Of a stretch of 14,345 bases of DNA, positions 7,396 to 13,777 are shown piece by piece; within the stretch, counting starts at the first letter, position 1, and every line of letters begins with the position of its first letter. The notes under the pieces were generated by a model that saw only the letters and a program-made list of their open reading frames with translations, ran no database searches and was not told the origin of the DNA. A program made the translations under genes and the position numbers. The stretch is taken from positions 1 to 14,345 of the forward strand of contig JAUJLY010000028.1 in the NCBI GenBank assembly GCA_030447145.1, given 5' to 3'. Source of the stretch: Thermomicrobiales bacterium. GTDB lineage: Bacteria > Chloroflexota > Chloroflexia > Thermomicrobiales > UBA6265.

Positions 7396-8673
7396 ATGAC
7401 CGCCCATGATCCACGAGAGCAGTCCTCTCCCGAAATCCCTCGTCGGGTAGTGGTGACTGGTCTTGGCGCGATCTGTGCCTTGGGCAACAATGCCCGCAGC
7501 GTCTGGGAGGCGGCAATTGCCGGGAGATCCGGCATCGGACCAATTACTCGCTTTGATCCGGAAGGTTACGAGACACGCTTCGCTGGTGAGGTGAAGGATT
7601 TCAATGCGGCTGAGGCGGTTGGGCGTAAGGAGAGTCGCCGGATGGACCGCTTCTCGCAACTCTCGATCGTCACCGCGAGGGAGGCAGTCGCGCAATCCGG
7701 CCTCGATGTTGCCGCCAATCCAACGCGTGTCGGGGTCCTGATCGGCACCGGTATGGGCGGTGTGGAGACCTTCGAGGGCGGGGCTGAAACGCTCCTCAGC
7801 GGGGGGCCGCGGCGCATTTCCCCCTTCTTTGTTCCCATGTTGCTTGCGAACATGGCGTCAGGAAATGTCTCGATCGACATCGGAGCAAAGGGTCCCAACT
7901 ACGCGCCGGTCTCTGCATGTGCGGCATCGGCACATGCGATCGGCGAGGGTATGTTGATGATTCGTCGGGGACTTGCCGATGCGATGGTGGTAGGTGGGAG
8001 CGAGGCGCCCGTCACACGGTTGGCTGTTGCCGGGTTCGGCGCGATGGGGGCGCTCTCGACGCGGAATGATGAGCCCGAGCGTGCAAGTCGTCCGTTCGAT
8101 GCAGGGCGGGATGGCTTTGTGCTGGCCGAGGGGGCGGCGGCGCTGGTGCTGGAGGAGCGAGAGCACGCTATCGAGCGCGGCGCAACGATCCTGGCCGAGG
8201 TTTTGGGGTATGGCGCGACCGACGACGCCAATCACATGGTCCAGCCCGGGCCGGGCGGCGAGGGCGCAGCACGGGCGATGATGCTTGCGATGGAGGACGC
8301 GGGCATCGTTCCCGCCAATGTCGGCTATATCAACGCTCATGGAACCTCGACACCGCTCAACGAGAAGCTGGAGACCGAAGCGATCAAGCGTGCGTTCGGC
8401 GAGCAGGCCTACCAGATACCGATCAGCTCAACCAAGTCGATGACCGGGCACCTGCTGGGCGCCGCCGGTGCGGTGGAGGCGCTGTTCACTATCCAGGCGT
8501 TACAGGCGTGTGCCTTGCCGCCGACGATCAACCAGGAAGCTGACGATCCGGATTGCGACCTGGATTATGTACCGAATCAGGCTCGGGAGGCTGGCATCTC
8601 TGTCGCGATGTCTAACTCCATGGGGTTTGGGGGCCACAACGTGGCGCTGATTTTCGCGAAGCACGAGGCGTAA
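7396..8673 (+). CDS. fabF: 3-oxoacyl-[acyl-carrier-protein] synthase II (KAS II)
   Basis: The protein has 425 residues, the usual length plus a short N-terminal tail of about 15. FabF condenses malonyl-ACP with a growing acyl-ACP in type II fatty acid synthesis, in the cytoplasm. It opens with RRVVVTGLGAICALGNN. The catalytic triad is visible: Cys175 in PVSACAASAH, His315 in NAHGTSTPLN and His352 in STKSMTGHLLGAAGA with Lys347. The C-terminal glycine loop is SNSMGFGGHN. GAAAGGA lies 8 bases before the ATG. It stands alone: no acpP or other fab gene is adjacent. It is divergent from the 6S RNA/holA pair and convergent with the DmpA-like gene, with only 17 bases between the two stops. No convincing promoter was found in the 95 bases upstream. 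Confidence 0.95.
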   Translation: MTAHDPREQSSPEIPRRVVVTGLGAICALGNNARSVWEAAIAGRSGIGPITRFDPEGYETRFAGEVKDFNAAEAVGRKESRRMDRFSQLSIVTAREAVAQSGLDVAANPTRVGVLIGTGMGGVETFEGGAETLLSGGPRRISPFFVPMLLANMASGNVSIDIGAKGPNYAPVSACAASAHAIGEGMLMIRRGLADAMVVGGSEAPVTRLAVAGFGAMGALSTRNDEPERASRPFDAGRDGFVLAEGAAALVLEEREHAIERGATILAEVLGYGATDDANHMVQPGPGGEGAARAMMLAMEDAGIVPANVGYINAHGTSTPLNEKLETEAIKRAFGEQAYQIPISSTKSMTGHLLGAAGAVEALFTIQALQACALPPTINQEADDPDCDLDYVPNQAREAGISVAMSNSMGFGGHNVALIFAKHEA

Positions 8674-8690
8674 TCCCGTGCATCGATAAA

Positions 8691-9845
8691 TCAACCAGTG
8701 GACGTGGTGCGGCCGAACCGCCGCATCACGTCTATCAACTGCTCGTGTGGAATCGCTTCAGCGATGTTGCTGTCGCGGCCCGCCATGGTTTCTGCCGCAA
8801 CAAGCGCGTTCAATACCGCTTCCTCTGTTGCCTCCATCGTTGCCACGAAGAAATCGTCGATCCGGGTATCCGTTACCTGGACCATGGTCCGCAATGGCTC
8901 CATCGCAAAGCGGTCCACCCGATTCTCCCATGCATTCGAGAAGGCGAGAACCAGATCGCCAGACGTATGGCGGCCCACCGCCCCCGCCCGGCTCAGGCCG
9001 AGCGACCCTCGCTTGCAGAGGCGCCGTAACTGGCGATCGGAGAATGGGGCGTCCGTCGCGATGATCACGATGACGGAGCCATCCTTTGCCGGTGCCTGAC
9101 GCGCCGTTGCACCCAGCTCCCGCCCCACGGGCACGCCATCGACAAGCAGATCTTGCCGGAGACCGAAGTTGCCCTGCACGAGCACGCCTATCGTGTAATG
9201 GTGGGCATCGAGCGTCATAACACGCGAGGCTGTGCCGATGCCGCCCTTGAACCCGAAGAGACGCATGCCCGTGCCACCACCGACATTGCCCTCCGCCACC
9301 GGGCCGGAGTTGGCATTGTCCAGTGCCTGCCAGACGTGCTCATCGGTAACGTGCTGCCCCGCGATGTCGTTGAGGTATCCATCGAAGGTCTCGGCCACGA
9401 CCGGTATGGAGAACGCCTGGGTGCCAAGAGAAGGTTCGTGCCGGCACAGCCACTCGACACACGCCCGGTGCGCGGTCCCGACCGAGAGCGTGTTCGTGAT
9501 GAGGACGGGCGATTCGAGGAGCCCGTATTCGTCGACCTGCGAGCGTCCCGTGATCTCGCCGGCGCCATTGAGCACCTCGATCGCGGCCGGAACCATGGAG
9601 GTGAACACAGATTCCCCATGCGGATGGATGGCTGTGACACCAGTTCGCGCCGGGCCCTCGCCCAAGCGGTGTGCTCCTTGGCCGTGAATCACAGTGGTAT
9701 GACCGACCCGCACACCGGCCACATCTGTGATGGCGTTGAGCGGACCGGTCGGCATAGCACCGATCGTGATGCCGAGATCCCGAAGACGAGGTTTGGGTAC
9801 GGCACCGTCAGGCATTCCCGCCACCATTGACCATTTCGCCATCAC
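8691..9845 (-). CDS. P1-family peptidase, DmpA-like (beta-peptidyl / L-aminopeptidase-D-esterase type)
   Basis: The protein has 384 residues. P1 (S58) peptidases are N-terminal-nucleophile hydrolases made as a proenzyme that cuts itself in two. Members include DmpA (L-aminopeptidase/D-amidase) and BapA (beta-peptidyl aminopeptidase). Visible signatures are PRLRDLGITIG, then GPLNAITDVAGVRVGHTTV, EGNVGGGTGM (about 185-194), FKGGIGTASRV, and IATDAPFSDRQLRRL. The expected cleavage and nucleophile site is GRHTSGDLVLAFSN, with predicted nucleophile Ser295. The residue before it is Thr, not the Gly found at the cleavage site of DmpA. No signal peptide is visible, so it is probably cytoplasmic. The GTG at 9845 is the widest start; ATG at 9842 or 9815 are alternatives, and none has a strong ribosome binding site. 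It lies 52 bases after the aminotransferase gene and is probably the last gene of that operon. Confidence 0.88.
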   Translation of the reverse strand: MMAKWSMVAGMPDGAVPKPRLRDLGITIGAMPTGPLNAITDVAGVRVGHTTVIHGQGAHRLGEGPARTGVTAIHPHGESVFTSMVPAAIEVLNGAGEITGRSQVDEYGLLESPVLITNTLSVGTAHRACVEWLCRHEPSLGTQAFSIPVVAETFDGYLNDIAGQHVTDEHVWQALDNANSGPVAEGNVGGGTGMRLFGFKGGIGTASRVMTLDAHHYTIGVLVQGNFGLRQDLLVDGVPVGRELGATARQAPAKDGSVIVIIATDAPFSDRQLRRLCKRGSLGLSRAGAVGRHTSGDLVLAFSNAWENRVDRFAMEPLRTMVQVTDTRIDDFFVATMEATEEAVLNALVAAETMAGRDSNIAEAIPHEQLIDVMRRFGRTTSTG

Positions 9846-9897
9846 AGGAGTGGGTCAAGAATCTGTCCTTGCTGAAAGGGTCCACACGCTCTACTCG

Positions 9898-11235
9898 TTA
9901 CTGCCCAGCGACGATAGCGAGCGCCTTGTCGATGGTGTCGATGGCGTGATCGAGCTGCTCGTCGCTGATGACGAGCGGTGGCTGGATGCGAAGGACATTG
10001 CCGGCTTGCCCACCGACGCCGATGAGCACGCCCGCTTCACGGCAAAGACGTCGGACCTCGACGGCTTGCTTCGATGCTGGCCCCTTGCTCTCGCGGTCGG
10101 TGACAAGCTCGGCACCGATCATCAGGCCCAAACCACGGACATCACCAATAAGCGGATGCCGCTTCGCAAGCTCCTGGAGTCTACCGATCGTGTGTGCGCC
10201 CTTGCGTGCAGATTCCTGTGGCAGTTGTTCATCCTCCAGAACAGCGATGTTGGCGAGTGCTGCAGCGCAGGATACAGGATTGCCGCCAAAGGTCGAAAGA
10301 TGCTCCCCCGGCCGGAGGCAGTCTGCGATCTCGTCCCGGGCGATGGTAGCACTCAGCGGGAAGCCATCGGCGATCCCCTTTGCCATTACCATGATGTCCG
10401 GCACGATGCCGAAATGCTCGATAGCGAACATTTCCCCGGTGCGTCCGAAGCCGCTCTGGACCTCATCCGCGATAAAGAGGATGCCATGGCGATCGAGGAT
10501 CTCCTTGACACGGGAAAAGTAGGAGGAAGGGGGGACGAGGATGCCGCCTTCGCCCATGACGGGCTCGGCGATGAATGCCGCCACGTCGCCACTTGTCTGG
10601 TAGCTAATGGCCCACTCGACCATCTCCGCGCACCGGTCCGCGATGACCTCTGGATCGTCCGTGCCAAACGGGTTGCGGTAGACATAGGGAGCCGGCGCAA
10701 AGGCGACACCGGCGAGGTAGGGGCCGCCGCGGGTCTTGCGAGCCTGGTTTCCGGTGATGGAGAGGGTACCGGCGGTTCGCCCATGGAAAGAATGGGTGAG
10801 GCTGATCACTTCATGGCGGCCGGTGTAGGCCTTGGCTAGCCGGACCGCTGTCTCGATGCCTTCCGCACCGGAGTTCCCGAAAAATGACTTGGTCAGATCG
10901 CCCGGTGTAACCTGCGCCAACTTCTCCGCCAGGTCCGCGACGACCGGGACGTGATAGATGTAAGTTGCGGCGTGGACGACCTGGTCCAGCTGTGCGCGAA
11001 CTGCGTCCAGTACCCGGGGATGGCGATGCCCGGCGTTGACCACCGAGATACCTGCGAAGCAGTCGAGATACTCCGTTCCGTCTGCATCGTGAACGGTGGA
11101 GCCTTCCGCTTTCTCGACGACCACCGGCTCAATCCCGGCAACAAAGCTGGTGTTCACATAGCGGCGGTATTTTTCGATCGTTTCCTCATGAATGGCAGCA
11201 TTCGTCCCAACATTGCCGAGATCAGCAGTCGTCAT
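9898..11235 (-). CDS. Class III (omega) aminotransferase, GABA/beta-alanine/AGXT2-like
   Basis: The protein has 445 residues, full length for PLP fold-type I class III aminotransferases. These move an amino group from an omega- or beta-amino acid (GABA, beta-alanine, 3-aminoisobutyrate) to pyruvate, glyoxylate or 2-oxoglutarate. Motifs in order are SFFGNSGAEGIETAVRLAK (phosphate-binding turn near 122-126), SFHGRTAGTLSITG (about 149-162), FIADEVQSGFGRTG (Asp257 contacts the PLP ring nitrogen), VMAKGIADGFPLSA (Lys286 Schiff base) and STFGGNP (about 314-320). The ATG has AGGAG six bases upstream. It sits between two P1 hydrolases on the same strand (85 and 52 bases away), with a semialdehyde dehydrogenase nearby. 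That context favours a beta- or omega-amino acid as substrate over acetylornithine; no arg genes are near. Sequence alone does not settle the donor. Confidence 0.9.
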   Translation of the reverse strand: MTTADLGNVGTNAAIHEETIEKYRRYVNTSFVAGIEPVVVEKAEGSTVHDADGTEYLDCFAGISVVNAGHRHPRVLDAVRAQLDQVVHAATYIYHVPVVADLAEKLAQVTPGDLTKSFFGNSGAEGIETAVRLAKAYTGRHEVISLTHSFHGRTAGTLSITGNQARKTRGGPYLAGVAFAPAPYVYRNPFGTDDPEVIADRCAEMVEWAISYQTSGDVAAFIAEPVMGEGGILVPPSSYFSRVKEILDRHGILFIADEVQSGFGRTGEMFAIEHFGIVPDIMVMAKGIADGFPLSATIARDEIADCLRPGEHLSTFGGNPVSCAAALANIAVLEDEQLPQESARKGAHTIGRLQELAKRHPLIGDVRGLGLMIGAELVTDRESKGPASKQAVEVRRLCREAGVLIGVGGQAGNVLRIQPPLVISDEQLDHAIDTIDKALAIVAGQ

Positions 11236-11320
11236 CTCTCGCTCCTATCCTTCCATTGCCGTGCCCAGCGGCCTGTTGACCTCAATACAACGCGGTGTCT
11301 GTACTTGTTCATCACTCAAG

Positions 11321-12370
11321 CTAGCGGGACGCGAATGCGGCCCGTGCATCGGTGACCGACGGCCAGGCGTCGATGCCTTCGGTCTGGCGCGCCGCGTCGA
11401 GGACGGCAAGTACCATCGCGTCCGCAGCCGCCGCGCCGACCAGATCTGTCAGCTTCGCATCTGCCGTGTCCTCCAGGCGCACCCGGCTCGCGTAAGGGGA
11501 AAGCGCGAAGATCGTGTCACCGTCCCGCATGGTATGCATTGGCCGGATTGCCCGCGCCAGACCATCGTGCGCAAGATCGGCGATCTTGATCAATTGGCTC
11601 TTCTCGAGATCCGCATTCGTCGCTATAACGCCAAGAGTCGTATTGGCACGGGATGCCACCTCGTCCCGGACCTCGTCTTTTAGGTGGTAGAGAAGCGGAA
11701 TATCGAAGCCGCCGTCTGTGGCATACAGTTTTCCTGTCAGGGGGTGAATGAGACCGCCGAGGGAGTTGACGACCACCACCGCACCGACAACAATCCCGCC
11801 CGGTAAGACCAATGAGGCCGTTCCCAGTCCTCCTTTCGTCTTGATGCACCCGGGCCCCTTGCCGGCGGTCGCGCCAGCTCCGACGCCAACATTGCCTCTG
11901 GAGAACTGTCCATCTGTTGCGGCCTCCGCGGCTTGTCGTCCCCAGTCCGCGGTCGGAATGATCCTGGGGTCACTCAGCCGGAGGTCGTAGATCACTGCAC
12001 CGGACATGATGGGGAGAACGGCCCCATCCATCCGCAGCCCCATGCCCTGCTCGAAGAGCCATTCGGTCATTCCTGCCGTGGCGGCGAGGCCGAAGAGGCT
12101 GCCGCCCGTCAGTCCGATCCCGTGGACCAGCGACCCGATCGTGGTCGCAGCGAGCGCATCGGTATTCACGGTGCCCGGATTAGACCCGCGCACCGACACG
12201 CCAGCGGCCGCTCCCTCCCGACAGAGGACGGCGGTAACCCCGCGGCGAACCTCATCATGCGTGTAATGCCCCACGGTGATTCCCGGCACATCTGTCACCG
12301 CGTTAAGCGGTCCTGGCTGGAGTTGGAGTCCGGTATCCGATGCAGGTTCGATCACGTCATCCCCATTCAT
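11321..12370 (-). CDS. P1-family N-terminal-nucleophile hydrolase, NylC-like (Asn-Thr self-cleaving)
   Basis: The protein has 349 residues. NylC (6-aminohexanoate-oligomer endohydrolase) and relatives are P1-fold enzymes that cut themselves between Asn and Thr and use the new N-terminal Thr as nucleophile. Here the start GPLNAVTDVPGITVGHYT is P1-typical and RGNVGVGAGATAGK (about 158-171) is the glycine-rich loop. RANTTLGVIATNA places the cut between Asn243 and Thr244. RPMHTMRDGDTIFALS gives Asp283 and Asp285, exactly as far from the Thr as Asp306/Asp308 are from Thr267 in NylC. VVVVNSLGG (Asn202) may be the oxyanion Asn. No secretion signal is seen. The ATG lacks a clear ribosome binding site. 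The gene follows the regulator on the same strand after a 123-base gap with a candidate promoter. Whether it acts on omega-amides or beta-amino acid amides is not known. Confidence 0.85.
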   Translation of the reverse strand: MNGDDVIEPASDTGLQLQPGPLNAVTDVPGITVGHYTHDEVRRGVTAVLCREGAAAGVSVRGSNPGTVNTDALAATTIGSLVHGIGLTGGSLFGLAATAGMTEWLFEQGMGLRMDGAVLPIMSGAVIYDLRLSDPRIIPTADWGRQAAEAATDGQFSRGNVGVGAGATAGKGPGCIKTKGGLGTASLVLPGGIVVGAVVVVNSLGGLIHPLTGKLYATDGGFDIPLLYHLKDEVRDEVASRANTTLGVIATNADLEKSQLIKIADLAHDGLARAIRPMHTMRDGDTIFALSPYASRVRLEDTADAKLTDLVGAAAADAMVLAVLDAARQTEGIDAWPSVTDARAAFASR

Positions 12371-12421
12371 AACTGCATGGAACGAATTGCAGTACGTCCC
12401 AATTCCGTGGGTCCCGGTGTG

Positions 12422-12450
12422 TCGTATTGACCTGTGAGGAACCTGTGAAT
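12422..12450 (-). promoter_or_regulatory. Candidate promoter for the NylC-like gene and aminotransferase operon
   Basis: On the minus strand TTCACA (12445-12450, 5 of 6) and TACGAC (12422-12427, 3 of 6) are separated by 17 bases. Transcription would start near 12415, about 45 bases before the ATG at 12370. A direct repeat overlaps the -35 and spacer, which is the usual place for a repressor site. The -10 is weak, so the promoter may need an activator or may not be real. Confidence 0.35.
12431..12449. repeat. 11-base-period direct repeat, candidate operator
   Basis: ACCTGTGA occurs exactly at 12431-12438 and again at 12442-12449, a spacing of 11 bases, about one helical turn. It lies in the gap between the regulator gene and the NylC-like gene and overlaps the candidate promoter. 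Two half sites on the same face of the helix suit a dimeric regulator, here perhaps the adjacent MerR/XRE/cupin protein. An exact further copy was not seen in the mmsA promoter region. Confidence 0.4.
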
Positions 12451-12493
12451 GGCAGTCTGTCCTACGCGCCTTCGAAGCATCCCGGTACGCCGG

Positions 12494-13444
12494 TCAACGA
12501 GTGCCGGACGTCGTATTTGTCACACCTCCTGCCCCGTGGCCGCTATCCCTTCTAACGCCACTCAGATGACGGGGTGTCGCCCCCTGACCTTCGGAACCGG
12601 TCACCGGGTGCTGGACAAGAGGGACGTTGATCCACAGGACACTGACCGGTACGTCACCCTCGTTCCACCATCGGTGGGATTCGGTGCTGCGGAAATAGAG
12701 AGTGTCCCCTGGTTCAAGTCGATATTGCTCCTGATCGTCAATCCAGAAGAGGAGCGAGCCGGAGAGAACGTAGATAAGCTCCTCGCCAGGGTGGGTGTAC
12801 GCTTCCTCGCTCCCGCCACCGGGCAAAATCTCCACGTGCTGCGCTTCCAGCGCACCAGGCGCTGCGATCAGGTCTTCAATGACCACCCGGCCGCCTCCCG
12901 CGACATAGCGGGGACGGTCCTCCGGATGGAGCACGCTTCGCTGACTCGTTGGTTCATTCTCCCCCAATGCCGGAACAGTCGTCCCATAGGCGTCCGCCAG
13001 CTTGAATAAGTTCGCTACAGACATGTTCGATTGGCCGCGTTCCACCGCGCTCAGGAAGGATGTCGAGAGCCCTGACTGCTCTGCCACGGCAGCCAACGAT
13101 AGCCCTCGGGCCGTGCGCAGCGCCCGCAGCCGACGTCCCATGGTACCCAGGTCACCGTCAGGTTCCTGCGACGTATTGGATCCGTCGGTCCCGACCTCGC
13201 GGCGGATAGCGGCGAGATTGAGGCGGTCCACCGTGCGTAGATGGTTGATCTGCCGCAAGCGCGTGAGATCCTCACTGGTATAGAGGCGATGCCCGCCTGG
13301 AGTCCGCCTGGGACTGACAAGGCCTTCCCGGTCCCAGAGGCGCAAGAGGCCAGGCGACACCCCGGTGAGGGCAGCCGCGTCCCTGATCGGATGAAGCAGT
13401 CCATTGGCTGACGCTTCCTCTTCGATGGATCTTTCTGCATCCAT
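12494..13444 (-). CDS. Transcriptional regulator with MerR HTH, XRE HTH and cupin domain
   Basis: The protein has 316 residues and three domains in series. Residues about 18-85 are a MerR-type winged helix (IRDAAALTGVSPGLLRLWDR, then GLVSPRRTPGGHRLYTSEDL). Residues about 100-157 are an XRE/Cro-type HTH (LRALRTARGLSLAAVAEQSG, then LSTSFLSAVERGQSNMSVAN). Residues about 200-275 are a cupin_2 sensor (THPGEELIYVLSGSLLFWID with His218 and Glu222, and LEPGDTLYFRSTESHRWWN with His257). XRE-cupin regulators such as PuuR control polyamine and GABA catabolism, so a small-molecule-sensing role here fits. The open frame extends to 13861, but ATG at 13444 has AGGAAG six bases upstream and starts just before the MerR domain. 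The upstream stretch is low-similarity and overlaps the mmsA promoter and coding region. It is divergent from mmsA and upstream of the hydrolase-aminotransferase genes. Confidence 0.88.
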   Translation of the reverse strand: MDAERSIEEEASANGLLHPIRDAAALTGVSPGLLRLWDREGLVSPRRTPGGHRLYTSEDLTRLRQINHLRTVDRLNLAAIRREVGTDGSNTSQEPDGDLGTMGRRLRALRTARGLSLAAVAEQSGLSTSFLSAVERGQSNMSVANLFKLADAYGTTVPALGENEPTSQRSVLHPEDRPRYVAGGGRVVIEDLIAAPGALEAQHVEILPGGGSEEAYTHPGEELIYVLSGSLLFWIDDQEQYRLEPGDTLYFRSTESHRWWNEGDVPVSVLWINVPLVQHPVTGSEGQGATPRHLSGVRRDSGHGAGGVTNTTSGTR

Positions 13445-13450
13445 ACGTCG

Positions 13451-13456
13451 CTTCCT
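13451..13456 (-). promoter_or_regulatory. Ribosome binding site that fixes the regulator start
   Basis: AGGAAG on the minus strand ends 6 bases before ATG at 13444-13442. This decides for the 316-residue protein over the 455-codon open frame. Confidence 0.75.
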
Positions 13457-13583
13457 CGTCCACCTGCCGGTAGACCCACGCGCGCAGACTGTGCCCTCCG
13501 GCTTGAAGGAACCATCGCACCTCTGGAATGGCCACCTTGACAGGAGACGGCGAGTCCCGGCGGATACTTCTCCCAACTGGCGC

Positions 13584-13612
13584 TTGACACGGATTCTCTC
13601 GACTTGTATGTT
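13584..13612 (+). promoter_or_regulatory. Promoter of mmsA
   Basis: A perfect -35 TTGACA (13584-13589) is followed after exactly 17 bases by TATGTT (13607-13612, 4 of 6). Transcription would start near 13619. The inverted repeat TGTA-TGT-TACA (13605-13615) covers the -10 element and could be a regulator site. Confidence 0.7.
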
Positions 13613-13615
13613 ACA
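13605..13615. promoter_or_regulatory. Candidate operator on the mmsA -10 element
   Basis: TGTA-TGT-TACA is a perfect 4+4 inverted repeat with a 3-base centre, placed across the -10 hexamer. Short dyads like this can arise by chance, so the support is its position only. Confidence 0.3.
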
Positions 13616-13766
13616 GGAATTCAACCAATTTGTGGGAATCGGCGAAAAGAGAGTACACGGGACAGGGCGAAACAGGCAGCCCAAAATTACCGGCTCGTCG
13701 CAACAGGACACTCGCCTACAGGGCGGAGGTTGCTGTCGGATAATCCCGAATACCAGCTCGGAGCAT

Positions 13767-13772
13767 GGGAGG
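13767..13772 (+). promoter_or_regulatory. Ribosome binding site that fixes the TTG start of mmsA
   Basis: GGGAGG lies 5 bases before TTG at 13778. The nearby ATG at 13765 is out of frame with the dehydrogenase, and the next in-frame start (TTG 13805) has no such site. Confidence 0.7.
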
Positions 13773-13777
13773 CAAGG

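Larger units (their letters stand above)
13445..13777. other. Divergent control region between regulator and mmsA
   Basis: This is a gene-free stretch of 333 bases. It holds the ribosome binding site of the regulator (AGGAAG, 13451-13456, minus strand), a strong plus-strand promoter at 13584-13612, and a leader of about 160 bases before mmsA. The leader contains a nested inverted repeat: GCAAC at 13700-13704 with GTTGC at 13729-13733, enclosing CGCC at 13713-13716 with GGCG at 13722-13725. No recognisable riboswitch motif was found. No clear minus-strand promoter for the regulator could be picked out. Open frames here are short and look like chance. Confidence 0.6.

Noticed and set aside
8661..8681. 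Hairpin GCACG...CGTGC at the fabF stop.
   Set aside because: The stem is only 5 bp with an 11-base loop and no T tract, so it does not support a terminator.
9727..10839. A 370-codon plus-strand open frame opposite the aminotransferase gene.
   Set aside because: It mirrors the codon pattern of the real gene on the minus strand, has no family motifs, and overlaps a full-length aminotransferase with all catalytic residues.
13613..13760. Possible cobalamin or other riboswitch in the mmsA leader.
   Set aside because: A vague GGGAATCGGCGAAAA similarity was seen, but the B12 box and the rest of the conserved core are missing.
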